64,000 nt of DNA. It comes from Elusimicrobia bacterium GWB2_63_22. GTDB lineage: Bacteria; Elusimicrobiota; Elusimicrobia; Elusimicrobiales; UBA9959. A program made the position numbers and the translations under genes. The stretch covers positions 57,195-121,194 of the forward strand of contig MGUA01000034.1 in assembly GCA_001799735.1 (NCBI GenBank), given 5' to 3'. Below, piece by piece: positions 50,553-58,239 of this stretch (position 1 is the first letter of the stretch; each line of letters begins with the position of its first letter). A model generated the notes under the pieces. The model saw only the letters and a program-made list of their open reading frames with translations. It did not search any database and had not been told where the DNA came from.

Positions 50553-50791
50553 AGAAGATAAAAGTTAAGTATTTCGCCCTCGTCGGCGAGCGGCGCGGGG
50601 TGCAGACCGACGACTACGAGACCGAGGCTGGAACGGCCCGGGAATTACTGCGCGAGATAGAGGCCAGCAAAGTGATTCCGCTTACCACCAACATCTCCAA
50701 GGCCGTCATCAACGGCCGATACGTGGAATGGGACGAGCCCATCAAAGAAGGCGACCTGGTCACCCTGCTCTCCCCTTTCTCCGGCGGCTGA
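50549..50791 (+). CDS. moaD: MoaD/ThiS-like sulfur carrier protein
   Basis: 80 aa beta-grasp protein: KVKYFALVGERRGVQTDDYE, AGTARELLREIEAS, INGRYVEWDEPIKEGDLVTL, ending LLSPFSGG. The terminal Gly-Gly is the site of adenylation and thiocarboxylation. It overlaps the xdhB stop (its ATG-type start is GTG-A overlapped: start at 50549), so it is in the moeB-xdhA-xdhB operon and probably supplies sulfur for molybdopterin. A ThiS-like role cannot be excluded. Confidence 0.88.
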   Translation: MKKIKVKYFALVGERRGVQTDDYETEAGTARELLREIEASKVIPLTTNISKAVINGRYVEWDEPIKEGDLVTLLSPFSGG

Positions 50792-50821
50792 GGAACTGAT
50801 AAAGTTAGTCTGAGGTTTACC

Positions 50822-52117
50822 ATGACAAAGCTGGCTATCGTAGGGGCTGGGTCGAGCTACACCCCCCTCCTTATCGACCACATACTTAATTCAGGGCTGG
50901 ACCAGGCAGTGTCCGAGGTCTGCCTGATGGATATAGACGCCGGGCGCCTGAAGGCCGTGCACGGCTTCACTCAACGGCTGGCGGAAAAGTCCAAGTCGAA
51001 ACTTACAATTAAGGCCACTCTGAATCTTAACGAGGCCGTGAAGGGCGCCAAGATAGTGGTGCCGCAGATCCGCGTTGGCATGATGGCCGCGCGCCGGAAG
51101 GACGAGGAGCTCGGCCGCAGGTACGGCATCATCGGCCAGGAGACCACGGGCGTGGGCGGTTTCTCCAAAGCCCTGCGCACCATACCGCAGATCCGCAAGA
51201 TCGCCGACGCCCTGCTGCGCTACGGCGCCAAGGACCCCTGGCTGGTCAATTTCACCAACCCGGTGGGCATAGTCACCGAGGCTCTGGTGCGCTTCCACGA
51301 GATCAGGGCCGTGGGCATCTGCAACGGTTCACTTACCATGCACAAGGGCGTGAGCGACCTGATCGGCGCGCGCATGGAGGACACCGAGATAGATTACGTC
51401 GGCCCCAACCATTTCGCCTGGGTGCTGGATGTGCGCCGCAACGGCCGCTCCGTTCTCCCCGCGGTCATAAAGAAGATGATAGAGAAAGAGGGCCTGCCGA
51501 CGGCGCTCAATATCACCAAGGTGAAAATGACGCCGGAAATAATGGCGCGCGCCAAAATAATCCCCACCGGCTACCACAAGTATTTCTTTCACGCCGGCGC
51601 GGTGGTAAAAGAGGACAAAACCACCCCGTCGCGCGCGGTTAAGGTGGCCGAGATAGAGCGGCGCATCTTCGCGGCCTACCGCTCGCCTGTGGTCTCGGAG
51701 ATACCCGAGGCCGTAAAGGAGCGCGGCGGCGCCTTCTACAACGTGGTCGCCTACGACGTCATCGCCTGCCTGTTGGGCCTGCAGAAGAAGCGCGTCACCG
51801 TGGCCGTCCCCAATAACGGCACCTACGACGGCTTCGAGAAAGATCATGTGCTCGAGATGCCCTGCATGATAGATAAGGGCGGCTATAAGCCGGTAAAGAC
51901 CGCGCAGCTGCCGGTCTTCGCCAAGGGACTGTCGCAGCGGATAAAGGCCTATGAGGCGCTTACCGCCGAGGCCGCGTGGAAGTGCGACTTCGACCTGGCC
52001 TACCAGGCGCTGCTGTTGAACCCGCTCACCCCCGACGCGGACGTTACTTTCCGCCTGCTCAAAGCCGTGCTGGCCCAGAACAAAGCCTTCCTGCCACCCT
52101 ACAAGGGGGCCCGGTGA
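50822..52117 (+). CDS. GH4-family glycosidase (6-phospho-glycosidase-like)
   Basis: 431 aa. NAD+ and Mn2+-dependent hydrolase family that works by redox-elimination. TKLAIVGAGSSYTPLLIDHI is the Rossmann start; QETTGVGGFSKALRTIPQI; DPWLVNFTNPVGIVTEAL; VGICNGSLTMHKG has the metal-binding Cys-Asn, and YVGPNHFAWVLDV the metal-binding His. Substrate could be a phospho-beta- or phospho-alpha-glycoside. No PTS gene is nearby, and the kinase-like gene downstream may instead phosphorylate the sugar. TGAGG lies before the ATG; 30 bases after moaD. Confidence 0.88.
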   Translation: MTKLAIVGAGSSYTPLLIDHILNSGLDQAVSEVCLMDIDAGRLKAVHGFTQRLAEKSKSKLTIKATLNLNEAVKGAKIVVPQIRVGMMAARRKDEELGRRYGIIGQETTGVGGFSKALRTIPQIRKIADALLRYGAKDPWLVNFTNPVGIVTEALVRFHEIRAVGICNGSLTMHKGVSDLIGARMEDTEIDYVGPNHFAWVLDVRRNGRSVLPAVIKKMIEKEGLPTALNITKVKMTPEIMARAKIIPTGYHKYFFHAGAVVKEDKTTPSRAVKVAEIERRIFAAYRSPVVSEIPEAVKERGGAFYNVVAYDVIACLLGLQKKRVTVAVPNNGTYDGFEKDHVLEMPCMIDKGGYKPVKTAQLPVFAKGLSQRIKAYEALTAEAAWKCDFDLAYQALLLNPLTPDADVTFRLLKAVLAQNKAFLPPYKGAR

Positions 52118-53022
52118 AATATTTCCTGGGCGTGGACAGCGGCGGCACCAAGATAGCCGTAGCCCTGCGCACGGTTGCCGGGGCGGTGCGCGTGGCCCGG
52201 GTGCCGGGCGCGAACCTGGAGGCAAAGGGCGTGCATGCCGTTTACGCCCTAATCAAGCAAGGAGTGGATAAACTCGCCCGCGGCAGGAAGATCGAGCTGT
52301 CCGGAGCCCGCTTCTGCCTTTGCGGCATAGATTTCCCCCGCGACGCGGAAATGGTGGAGCCCTACTTCAGGGAGCGCCTTAAGCGAGATTTCGGCTATAC
52401 CGGGCCCATGACTTTCGAGAACGACGCATTCGCGGCGCTGCGCGCCGGCACGAAGGCGCGGCCGGGCTTCATAATTTCACTCGGCACGGGATTTACCATA
52501 GCCGCCATCGACGCCAAGGGCCGCGAGCGCCTGGTCTGCGATTACCAAGTACGGAATTTGCTGATCACCATGACCCTCGGCCTCTCGAGCGCGGCCCACG
52601 GCCTGCTGCCCGGGGACAAACCCTCGCGCCTGCTCTTCGAGATAATGCGGCTCGCGCGCTGCAAGACCCCATCCGATTTGCTCGCGCGGCTGTGGGCTTG
52701 CGATTTCAGGAAATACGCCAAACCCCTGCCGCAGGAACTTAAATTCAAGTTCGTGCCGCTGTTCTACAAGTATTACGCCAAGGGCGACCCGCTGGCCGTC
52801 ATGATACTGGGCGAATATGTAGAAAGGATAGGCCGCGCCCTCGCCGCCCTCAAAAAATTCGCCGGGAGCGAAGGCACCGTGGTCTTCTCCGGCAGTTCAT
52901 TCACCAAGTATCCCCGGGAAAGCGCGTTCTTCAGGAAAGCGATACTGCGGCGCGCAGGTTTCCAACAGGCGCGCCAGGTAACCCTGGACCGCGAACCAGT
53001 CTACGGCGCCGTCCTCCCCTAG
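52114..53022 (+). CDS. BadF/BadG-type sugar kinase (N-acetylglucosamine kinase-like)
   Basis: 302 aa. FLGVDSGGTKIAVALRTVAG is the phosphate-1 motif of the ASKHA ATPase fold; FCLCGIDFPRDAEM and MTFENDAFAALRAG hold the catalytic Asp region; ISLGTGFTIAAID is phosphate-2; GTVVFSGSSFTKYP is the adenosine motif. The family includes GlcNAc kinase and BcrA/BadF ATPases; lack of Cys for a cluster favours a sugar kinase. Start is GTG 52114, overlapping the GH4 stop (GTGA) with AGGGGG upstream. Together with the GH4 enzyme this suggests a small glycoside-salvage unit. Confidence 0.78.
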   Translation: MKYFLGVDSGGTKIAVALRTVAGAVRVARVPGANLEAKGVHAVYALIKQGVDKLARGRKIELSGARFCLCGIDFPRDAEMVEPYFRERLKRDFGYTGPMTFENDAFAALRAGTKARPGFIISLGTGFTIAAIDAKGRERLVCDYQVRNLLITMTLGLSSAAHGLLPGDKPSRLLFEIMRLARCKTPSDLLARLWACDFRKYAKPLPQELKFKFVPLFYKYYAKGDPLAVMILGEYVERIGRALAALKKFAGSEGTVVFSGSSFTKYPRESAFFRKAILRRAGFQQARQVTLDREPVYGAVLP

Positions 53023-53036
53023 TCCCCCAAAAATGT

Positions 53037-53753
53037 ATGCGCTTTCTTAGGAATATTATTATCGTTGGGATGATCTGGGGAACGGTTGGGTGCGGGCGCG
53101 GGGACTTGGCGCTGGTTCCCGCTGGTCTTCGGACGGAGGCGAAGGGGACCGTGGTCATTTTCCCTTTTGCGGGCGACGTGGAATTGTCGGAACGGTTCTA
53201 CGACCTGGCGGCCGGGGAGCTGTGGGGCGGCCGGGTGGTACCGCGCGCGGTGCTGGCTGCGGAGGTTAAAAAGCTTGGTTTTTCCGAGGAGCAGGGACGG
53301 CTTACGGCGAAACAGGTTAATGCCGTGGCCCGCGGGCTTGGCGCTGGCATAGTTATTGCCGGGCGAAAAGAGCCGGGGGGCAGGCTGTACGTGTACGTGG
53401 CGGACCTGGAGGCCCGCGTGGCTTTTGTCAGGCGCGGCTATGCGGGCAGCAGTGCGGGGGAGAAGGCTTTTCTGGACGGCATGCGGCGGTACGCCGGGCT
53501 TTCCGCGCATGAGAGGGCTACGCTGGCCCAGGTACGCTTTAAGCCCGCTTCGCAGGCGCGCCCCGGAGTGACGGCTCCGCCGCTGGATACGCTTGCGACT
53601 TCTTCTGCCGCGGTTTCCGTCTCAACAGGCGCGGCGCAGCCGGTTGACTACAATGCCGAGTTTAAGAAGATCCATCTGGACCCTTCCGAACTCGACAGGA
53701 TCACTTTCGAAGATTTTAATCTGGATGAGATCTCCACAGACCTCGGGCTATAG
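53037..53753 (+). CDS. Lipoprotein with a TolB/CsgG-like N-terminal fold, 238 aa
   Basis: Signal with lipobox ending WGTVGCGRG (Cys19). Then TVVIFPFAGDVELSERFYDL, a helix, LTAKQVNAVARGLGAGIVIA and GGRLYVYVADLEARVAFV: the strand-helix order seen in FlgO, CsgG and TolB N-terminal domains. The C-terminal 70 residues are Ala/Ser/Thr-rich linker followed by a short acidic tail ITFEDFNLDEISTDLGL. Codon choice is less biased than in neighbouring genes (more GTT and GCT). Function unknown; it probably faces the periplasm. No ribosome-binding site is evident. Confidence 0.65.
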   Translation: MRFLRNIIIVGMIWGTVGCGRGDLALVPAGLRTEAKGTVVIFPFAGDVELSERFYDLAAGELWGGRVVPRAVLAAEVKKLGFSEEQGRLTAKQVNAVARGLGAGIVIAGRKEPGGRLYVYVADLEARVAFVRRGYAGSSAGEKAFLDGMRRYAGLSAHERATLAQVRFKPASQARPGVTAPPLDTLATSSAAVSVSTGAAQPVDYNAEFKKIHLDPSELDRITFEDFNLDEISTDLGL

Positions 53754-53880
53754 GTTTTGGCGGCGTGGCCGGGCTCGATAGCTGCCAGTAATCTTTTATA
53801 AACTTAACCCATGAGACTTCTTTAAATTAAGACCTGCCCCCTATTCCGCCAAGTCTTCATCCCCCAGGACTAACAATTCA

Positions 53881-53886
53881 TATAAT
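53881..53886 (+). promoter_or_regulatory. -10 box upstream of the Cys-repeat lipoprotein
   Basis: Perfect TATAAT in a locally AT-rich gap; best upstream -35 candidate is TTCATC at 53856-53861 with a long 19-base spacer. The leader ends in CAGGAG seven to eight bases before the ATG. The rest of the 174-base gap (53754-53927) shows nothing else. Confidence 0.5.
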
Positions 53887-53927
53887 GAGAGGGCGGCAGA
53901 TTTAACGCATTTTCAGGAGAACACACT

Positions 53928-54386
53928 ATGAAGTATCTTATCGGAATAACCCTATTTCTATTTATCGCGGGAGCAGGTTGCAGTCAGAAAGAGCAACCCG
54001 CTGCCCAGGAGGCAACCCTGGATGAGGTGCCGGTAGAGCAAGGAGAGCCGGATTACGAAAACCTCCCCGCCCTGACATATGAATTCACGGCCCGGAGAAC
54101 CGGCAACTCCATTTCCTTTAAGTCCGTTCTGGGGACAGAGTGGAAAGAAGCAGCCTACACCTGCAAGGACCTGCCCTGTAAGTTCGATTTGAATAATTAC
54201 GGTTTAAACTCCAAGATGCCGGCCACTGGTTTTGTAATTGCTTTCACCGTCACCGCAAATGAAGTAAGTATGGAGTCTATCAGCATGGCGCCGCGCAAAG
54301 GTTCCAGCTGGGAAACTTTAAAATACTCCTGCACGACCAAAGACTGCAGGTTTAAGGTCAATCAGGACGGTGTCACCGGGCTGTAA
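53928..54386 (+). CDS. Small lipoprotein with two Cys-pair repeats, 152 aa
   Basis: Signal peptide and lipobox IAGAGC (Cys18), then an acidic linker (residues 25-47). Two similar units follow: about residues 71-94 (EWKEAAYTCKDLPCKFDLNN) and 128-150 (SWETLKYSCTTKDCRFKVNQ). Each has W-x5-Y-x-C-x4-C-x-F, and so a likely disulfide. GC content and codon use are lower and more even than the window average, which may mean recent acquisition. No family recognised. It is a single-gene unit with its own promoter and terminator. Confidence 0.75.
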   Translation: MKYLIGITLFLFIAGAGCSQKEQPAAQEATLDEVPVEQGEPDYENLPALTYEFTARRTGNSISFKSVLGTEWKEAAYTCKDLPCKFDLNNYGLNSKMPATGFVIAFTVTANEVSMESISMAPRKGSSWETLKYSCTTKDCRFKVNQDGVTGL

Positions 54387-54416
54387 GCTAGTTTAACCTT
54401 GCAGCAGACAATCAAA

Positions 54417-54453
54417 CCGCCGCGGCCCCTTAAGGGGACCGCGGCGGTTTTTT
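54417..54453 (+). terminator. Intrinsic terminator after the small lipoprotein gene
   Basis: Long GC-rich stem (CCGCCGCGG-CCCC with GGGG-A-CCGCGGCGG), loop TTAA, then six T. It separates the plus-strand gene from the convergent molybdenum hydroxylase operon. Confidence 0.92.
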
Positions 54454-54466
54454 GACGCCGTGACAG

Positions 54467-56806
54467 TTACTTCTTTACGGCTTTGATGGCGGCCAGGACT
54501 TTTTCCGGGGTGAACGGGAATTCGTTCAGGCGGGCGCCGGTGGCGTTGTAGATGGCGTTGCCGATGGCGGGCGCCGGGCCGTTGATGCAGATCTCGGAAA
54601 CGCTCTTGGCGCCGAAGGGGCCGGTGTCCTCGTAGGAGGGCACGAGTATCGCCTTTATGTTCGGGCGGTCGCGCATGGAGTAGATGTGGTAGTCCGCGAA
54701 AGACGCGTTCTGCATCTTGCCCTTCTCGTCGAAGAGGTACTCCTCGGTCAGCGCGTAGCTGATGCCGTTCAGGGTGCCGCCTTCGGTCTGGCCCTCGCAG
54801 AGCGCGGGGTTCACCGCGGTGCCGCAGTCTATGGTAGAGACATAGTTGAGCACCTTCACAAAGCCCGTCAGCGTGTCCACTTCCACCTCGGCGAAATGCG
54901 CCGCGAAAGGCGGCGGGGATTTCTTGGTGATGTGGGAAGCGGTGCCGATGATCTGGTACTGGTTCTTCTGGTACAGCGAATAGTTGGCTATATCGCTGTA
55001 GGAGACCTTCTTGGAGCCGTCGGCATTGAGCACATGCGCGTCCTCGCAGTGGACTTCTTCCACCTTGAGGCCCAGCATCTCGGCGCCGGTGGCGAGGATC
55101 TGCCGCTTGGCGTCGGCCGCGGCTTTGCGCACCGCCTCGCCTGAGAGGTAGGTGGTGGAAGAGGCATAGGCGCCCACGTCGAAAGGCGTCATATCCGTGT
55201 CCGACGAGTACACTATCATCTTGTCGGTAGCGGTCTCCAGCTCTTCGGCCGCTATCTGGGCCAGCACGGTGTCCGAGCCGGTGCCCAGGTCGGTGGCGCC
55301 CACATTGAGGTTAAATGAGCCATCCTCGTTTATCTTGATGGTGGCGGCACCCATGTCTATGTCCGGGATAGACGAGCCCTGCATCAGGCAGCACATGCCT
55401 ATGCCGCGGCGGTAGCGGCCGGTCTTGCCGCGCCAGTCGGTTCTTTTTTCCCAGCCGGCGGCCTCCGCGCCCTGCACTATGCACTCGCCGAGCGCGTTGG
55501 AGCCCACGGTCATGGGCACGCCCTCGCGGCCTTCGCCGAGCGCCTGGAAGATAGGCGAGCCCTCGCCGGGGCGTATATGGTTCAGCTGGCGGAACTTCAG
55601 CGGGTCCATGCCTATGGCCTCGGCCATATGGTCCATCAGGGACTCTATGGCGAAGAAGGCCTGCGTGGCGCCGAAGCCGCGGTAGGCGCCGCCGACGGGC
55701 AGGTTGGTGTAGTACGACTTGCCGTCGAAGAGGATATTGTCGCAGTGGTAGAGCGGCAGGGTCTTGCCGCCGGAGCAGGATACCACGGTAAGGCCGTGGC
55801 CGCCGTAGGCGCCGGTATTGTTGATGCACTCGAGGGCTATGGCGGTGATGGTGCCGTCCTTCTTTACGCCGGTGCGCAGGCGTATGTGGAAAGGATGGCG
55901 GGTGCGGCCGGTGCGGAAAGTTTCCTCGCGGTCGAAGCGCCACAGGCAGGGGCGGCCGGTGCGCAGGGCGAACATGGCCGTCACGTCTTCGAGCAGGATC
56001 TCCTGCTTGCAGCCGAAGCCGCCGCCGATGCGGGGCTTTACCACGCGTATCTTCTGCACCGGTATGCCCAGCGTGCGCGCCACTATGCGGCGGCAGTGGA
56101 AAGGCACCTGCGTGGAGGTGGTAATGAGGATGCGCCCGGCGGGCGTCATCTGCGCCATAGAGGTATAGGGCTCTATGGGGCAATGCTGGGCGTAGGGCGT
56201 CTCGTAAGTCTCGTCGAAGGTGAAGTCCGCCTCGGCCATGCCTTTCTTGAAGCTGCCGGCCTCGCAGGCCACATGGGCCACCAGGTTCTTCTTGGGCTCG
56301 TAGGTTATCGGTATCGGTACATGGGCCTCTGGCTCGTCGTGAATGACAGGCGCGCCCGGCGCCATGGCCTCGGCCAGCGTGAACACGGGTTTGAGCAGCT
56401 CATACTCTACTTTTATGGCCTCGAGGGCGGCTAACGCCTGCTCTTCGGTCTCGGCCGCCACGGCGGCCACGCGGTCGCCCACGAAGCGCACCTTATTGTC
56501 GAACATGAAAGTATCGTAAGGCGAAGGCTCGGGAAAGCCCTGGCCGGCGGTGCAATGCACTATGCGCGGCACATTGCCGTGCCAGAGCACGCACTTTACG
56601 CCGGGCATCTTTTCGGCCTTGCTCACGTCCAGCTTTTTAATGCGGGCGTGGGCGTGCGGGCTCCACAGCATTTTTATAACGAGGGCGTCCTTGGGCAGGA
56701 AGTCGGCTACGTAGGAATCCTTGCCGAGCGCCAGCTGCATGGCGTCTATCTTGGTGACGGAAGTGTTGACCTGCTTAAAGTTCTTAGCGAGCTCGTGCCT
56801 TTTCAT
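54467..56806 (-). CDS. Molybdenum hydroxylase large subunit (xanthine dehydrogenase family)
   Basis: 779 aa. Begins with KIDAMQLALGKDSYVADFLP, the usual entry of the family. Molybdopterin-contact motifs: RIGGGFGCKQE, GGAYRGFGATQAFFAIESLM, NVGATDLGTGSDTVLAQIAA. The catalytic Glu is in TGPFGAKSVSEICINGPAPA. The GPFGAKSVSE type is common in three-subunit enzymes of anaerobes (xanthine, nicotinate, purine or aldehyde oxidation) and differs from the GEPP type at 48294. The substrate cannot be named. It overlaps the FeS subunit gene by four bases. Confidence 0.88.
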   Translation of the reverse strand: MKRHELAKNFKQVNTSVTKIDAMQLALGKDSYVADFLPKDALVIKMLWSPHAHARIKKLDVSKAEKMPGVKCVLWHGNVPRIVHCTAGQGFPEPSPYDTFMFDNKVRFVGDRVAAVAAETEEQALAALEAIKVEYELLKPVFTLAEAMAPGAPVIHDEPEAHVPIPITYEPKKNLVAHVACEAGSFKKGMAEADFTFDETYETPYAQHCPIEPYTSMAQMTPAGRILITTSTQVPFHCRRIVARTLGIPVQKIRVVKPRIGGGFGCKQEILLEDVTAMFALRTGRPCLWRFDREETFRTGRTRHPFHIRLRTGVKKDGTITAIALECINNTGAYGGHGLTVVSCSGGKTLPLYHCDNILFDGKSYYTNLPVGGAYRGFGATQAFFAIESLMDHMAEAIGMDPLKFRQLNHIRPGEGSPIFQALGEGREGVPMTVGSNALGECIVQGAEAAGWEKRTDWRGKTGRYRRGIGMCCLMQGSSIPDIDMGAATIKINEDGSFNLNVGATDLGTGSDTVLAQIAAEELETATDKMIVYSSDTDMTPFDVGAYASSTTYLSGEAVRKAAADAKRQILATGAEMLGLKVEEVHCEDAHVLNADGSKKVSYSDIANYSLYQKNQYQIIGTASHITKKSPPPFAAHFAEVEVDTLTGFVKVLNYVSTIDCGTAVNPALCEGQTEGGTLNGISYALTEEYLFDEKGKMQNASFADYHIYSMRDRPNIKAILVPSYEDTGPFGAKSVSEICINGPAPAIGNAIYNATGARLNEFPFTPEKVLAAIKAVKK

Positions 56807-57318
56807 TTCTTCCCCCCTTTCGGAGAGGCTTTCTTTGCGGGCTCGGCGGCGGCGCGGTCGAGCGTACGCCGCAGGGCCACCCAGATCTTCTCATAGCCGG
56901 TGCAGCGGCACAGGTTGCCGTCCATATATTCTTTCGCTACCTCGTCGGAAATATCCTTTTCCGTCTCCATCAGGGCGGTGGCGCTCATGATGATGCCGGG
57001 GATGCAGTAGCCGCATTGCACGGCGCCGGCGGCCACCAGTTCCTGCTGTATCGGGGCCGGCTTGTCGTAGGTGCCCATGCTCTCGATGGTGCGCACCTTG
57101 CGCCCCTCGGCCTGCATGGAGTAGAGCAGGCAGGCGTACACCGCGCGCCCGTCCATGATGACGGTGCAAGCGCCGCAGGTGCCCTGGCCGCAGCCGTACT
57201 TGGTGCCCTTGTAGCCCTCGCGGCGCAGCAGGTCCAGCAGCTTCTCGTCGGGGCGGGTGGCGAAAGTTTTCTTCTCGCCGTTAATGGAGAGTGAAACCGA
57301 ACAGGTATTGGTCTTCAT
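56803..57318 (-). CDS. Molybdenum hydroxylase 2Fe-2S subunit
   Basis: 171 aa. Plant-type ferredoxin domain: KYGCGQGTCGACTVIMDGRA and VYACLLYS (first cluster), then the helical domain VQCGYCIPGIIMSATAL and GNLCRCTGYEKIWVAL (second cluster). The Lys-rich C-terminal tail (AEPAKKASPKGGKK) is not conserved. Electron carrier between the molybdenum and FAD subunits. It shares one base with the FAD subunit stop and overlaps the large subunit by four. Confidence 0.93.
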   Translation of the reverse strand: MKTNTCSVSLSINGEKKTFATRPDEKLLDLLRREGYKGTKYGCGQGTCGACTVIMDGRAVYACLLYSMQAEGRKVRTIESMGTYDKPAPIQQELVAAGAVQCGYCIPGIIMSATALMETEKDISDEVAKEYMDGNLCRCTGYEKIWVALRRTLDRAAAEPAKKASPKGGKK

Positions 57319-58163
57319 TAAGCGGTCCTCCCGCGGGCGAACTCGGCGGCCCTTTCCAGGGCGTCCACTATGGAAACTTCGGCCAGGCCGGCTACATATT
57401 CGGCGCTCATGCCTTCCTGTTTACACCATTTGGCGTCGGTGCCGGCCAGCGCGGCGGCGGCGCGGAAAGTCTCAGCGGAAGGCTCTTTCCCGGTGAGAGC
57501 AGCCTCCACGGAGCGCAGGCGCTTCGGGAAAGGTATGGCGGAGCCGGCGGCCACACGGGCCGCGGCTATAACGCCGCCCTTCAGTTCCAGCAGGGCGGCT
57601 ATAGTGACCATGGAGAAAGCGGCGGCGTTGCGGGTGGCCTTCACGGAACCAAAGCCGTGCTGCGCTTTGAGCACCGGTATCTTTACGGCGGTGAGCAGGT
57701 CGCCGTTCCTGAACAGGCGGGCGGGCTGGGACGAGAAAAATTCATCCGCGTCCATTTCCTTCAGCTTGCCGGAGTAGATCACCATGCGGGCGTTCATGGC
57801 GAGCAGCACCACGGGCAGGTCGGCCCAGGGGAAGACGCGGCAGATATTGCCGCCGATGGTGGACACGTTGCGGATCTGGTGGGTGGAAATGCGCCGGCAG
57901 ATCTCGTGCATGGCCCAGCGCGGGCCGCGGTAGCGCTGAATGTCGGACAGCGGCGTGGCCGCGCCTATCTCGAAGAAATTTCCTTTCTGGCGGATATAGG
58001 AAAGCCCCAGGTGGGTAAGGTCCACGGCGGAGACGGGGGTTTTGCCGGGCATAAAATGCAGGGCGGTCCCTCCGGCGAGGGGCATGCCTTTGGGGCCCAG
58101 TTTGCGCAGGCTGGCGCGCGCCTGGGACAGGCTGGCGGGACGGACAAATTCACACAATTTCAT
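57318..58163 (-). CDS. Molybdenum hydroxylase FAD subunit
   Basis: 281 aa CoxM/XdhB-type. KGMPLAGGTALHFMPGKTPV binds FAD; IRNVSTIGGNICRVFPWADL is the second FAD motif; LLTAVKIPVLKAQHGFGSVK and AAFSMVTIAALLELKGGVIA follow, then the C-terminal domain with KRLRSVEAALTGKEPSAETF. First gene of the FAD-FeS-Mo operon on the minus strand, with a palindromic operator candidate 27 bases upstream. No dedicated transporter is adjacent. Confidence 0.9.
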   Translation of the reverse strand: MKLCEFVRPASLSQARASLRKLGPKGMPLAGGTALHFMPGKTPVSAVDLTHLGLSYIRQKGNFFEIGAATPLSDIQRYRGPRWAMHEICRRISTHQIRNVSTIGGNICRVFPWADLPVVLLAMNARMVIYSGKLKEMDADEFFSSQPARLFRNGDLLTAVKIPVLKAQHGFGSVKATRNAAAFSMVTIAALLELKGGVIAAARVAAGSAIPFPKRLRSVEAALTGKEPSAETFRAAAALAGTDAKWCKQEGMSAEYVAGLAEVSIVDALERAAEFARGRTA

Positions 58164-58189
58164 AGGCGGTCCTTGGTACGGAACGATAG

Positions 58190-58207
58190 TTTACATGTAA
58201 AAATATA
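58190..58207 (-). promoter_or_regulatory. Promoter and palindromic operator of the second molybdenum hydroxylase operon
   Basis: Minus-strand -10 TATATT (58207-58202) is immediately followed by the perfect 12-base palindrome TTTACATGTAAA (58201-58190), which would cover the start of transcription. A weak TTATCG stands 16 bases upstream of the -10. The palindrome is a good site for a dimeric repressor. Confidence 0.55.
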
Positions 58208-58239
58208 GCAGATTCCGCAAAAACGATAAAGCCCGGCGG

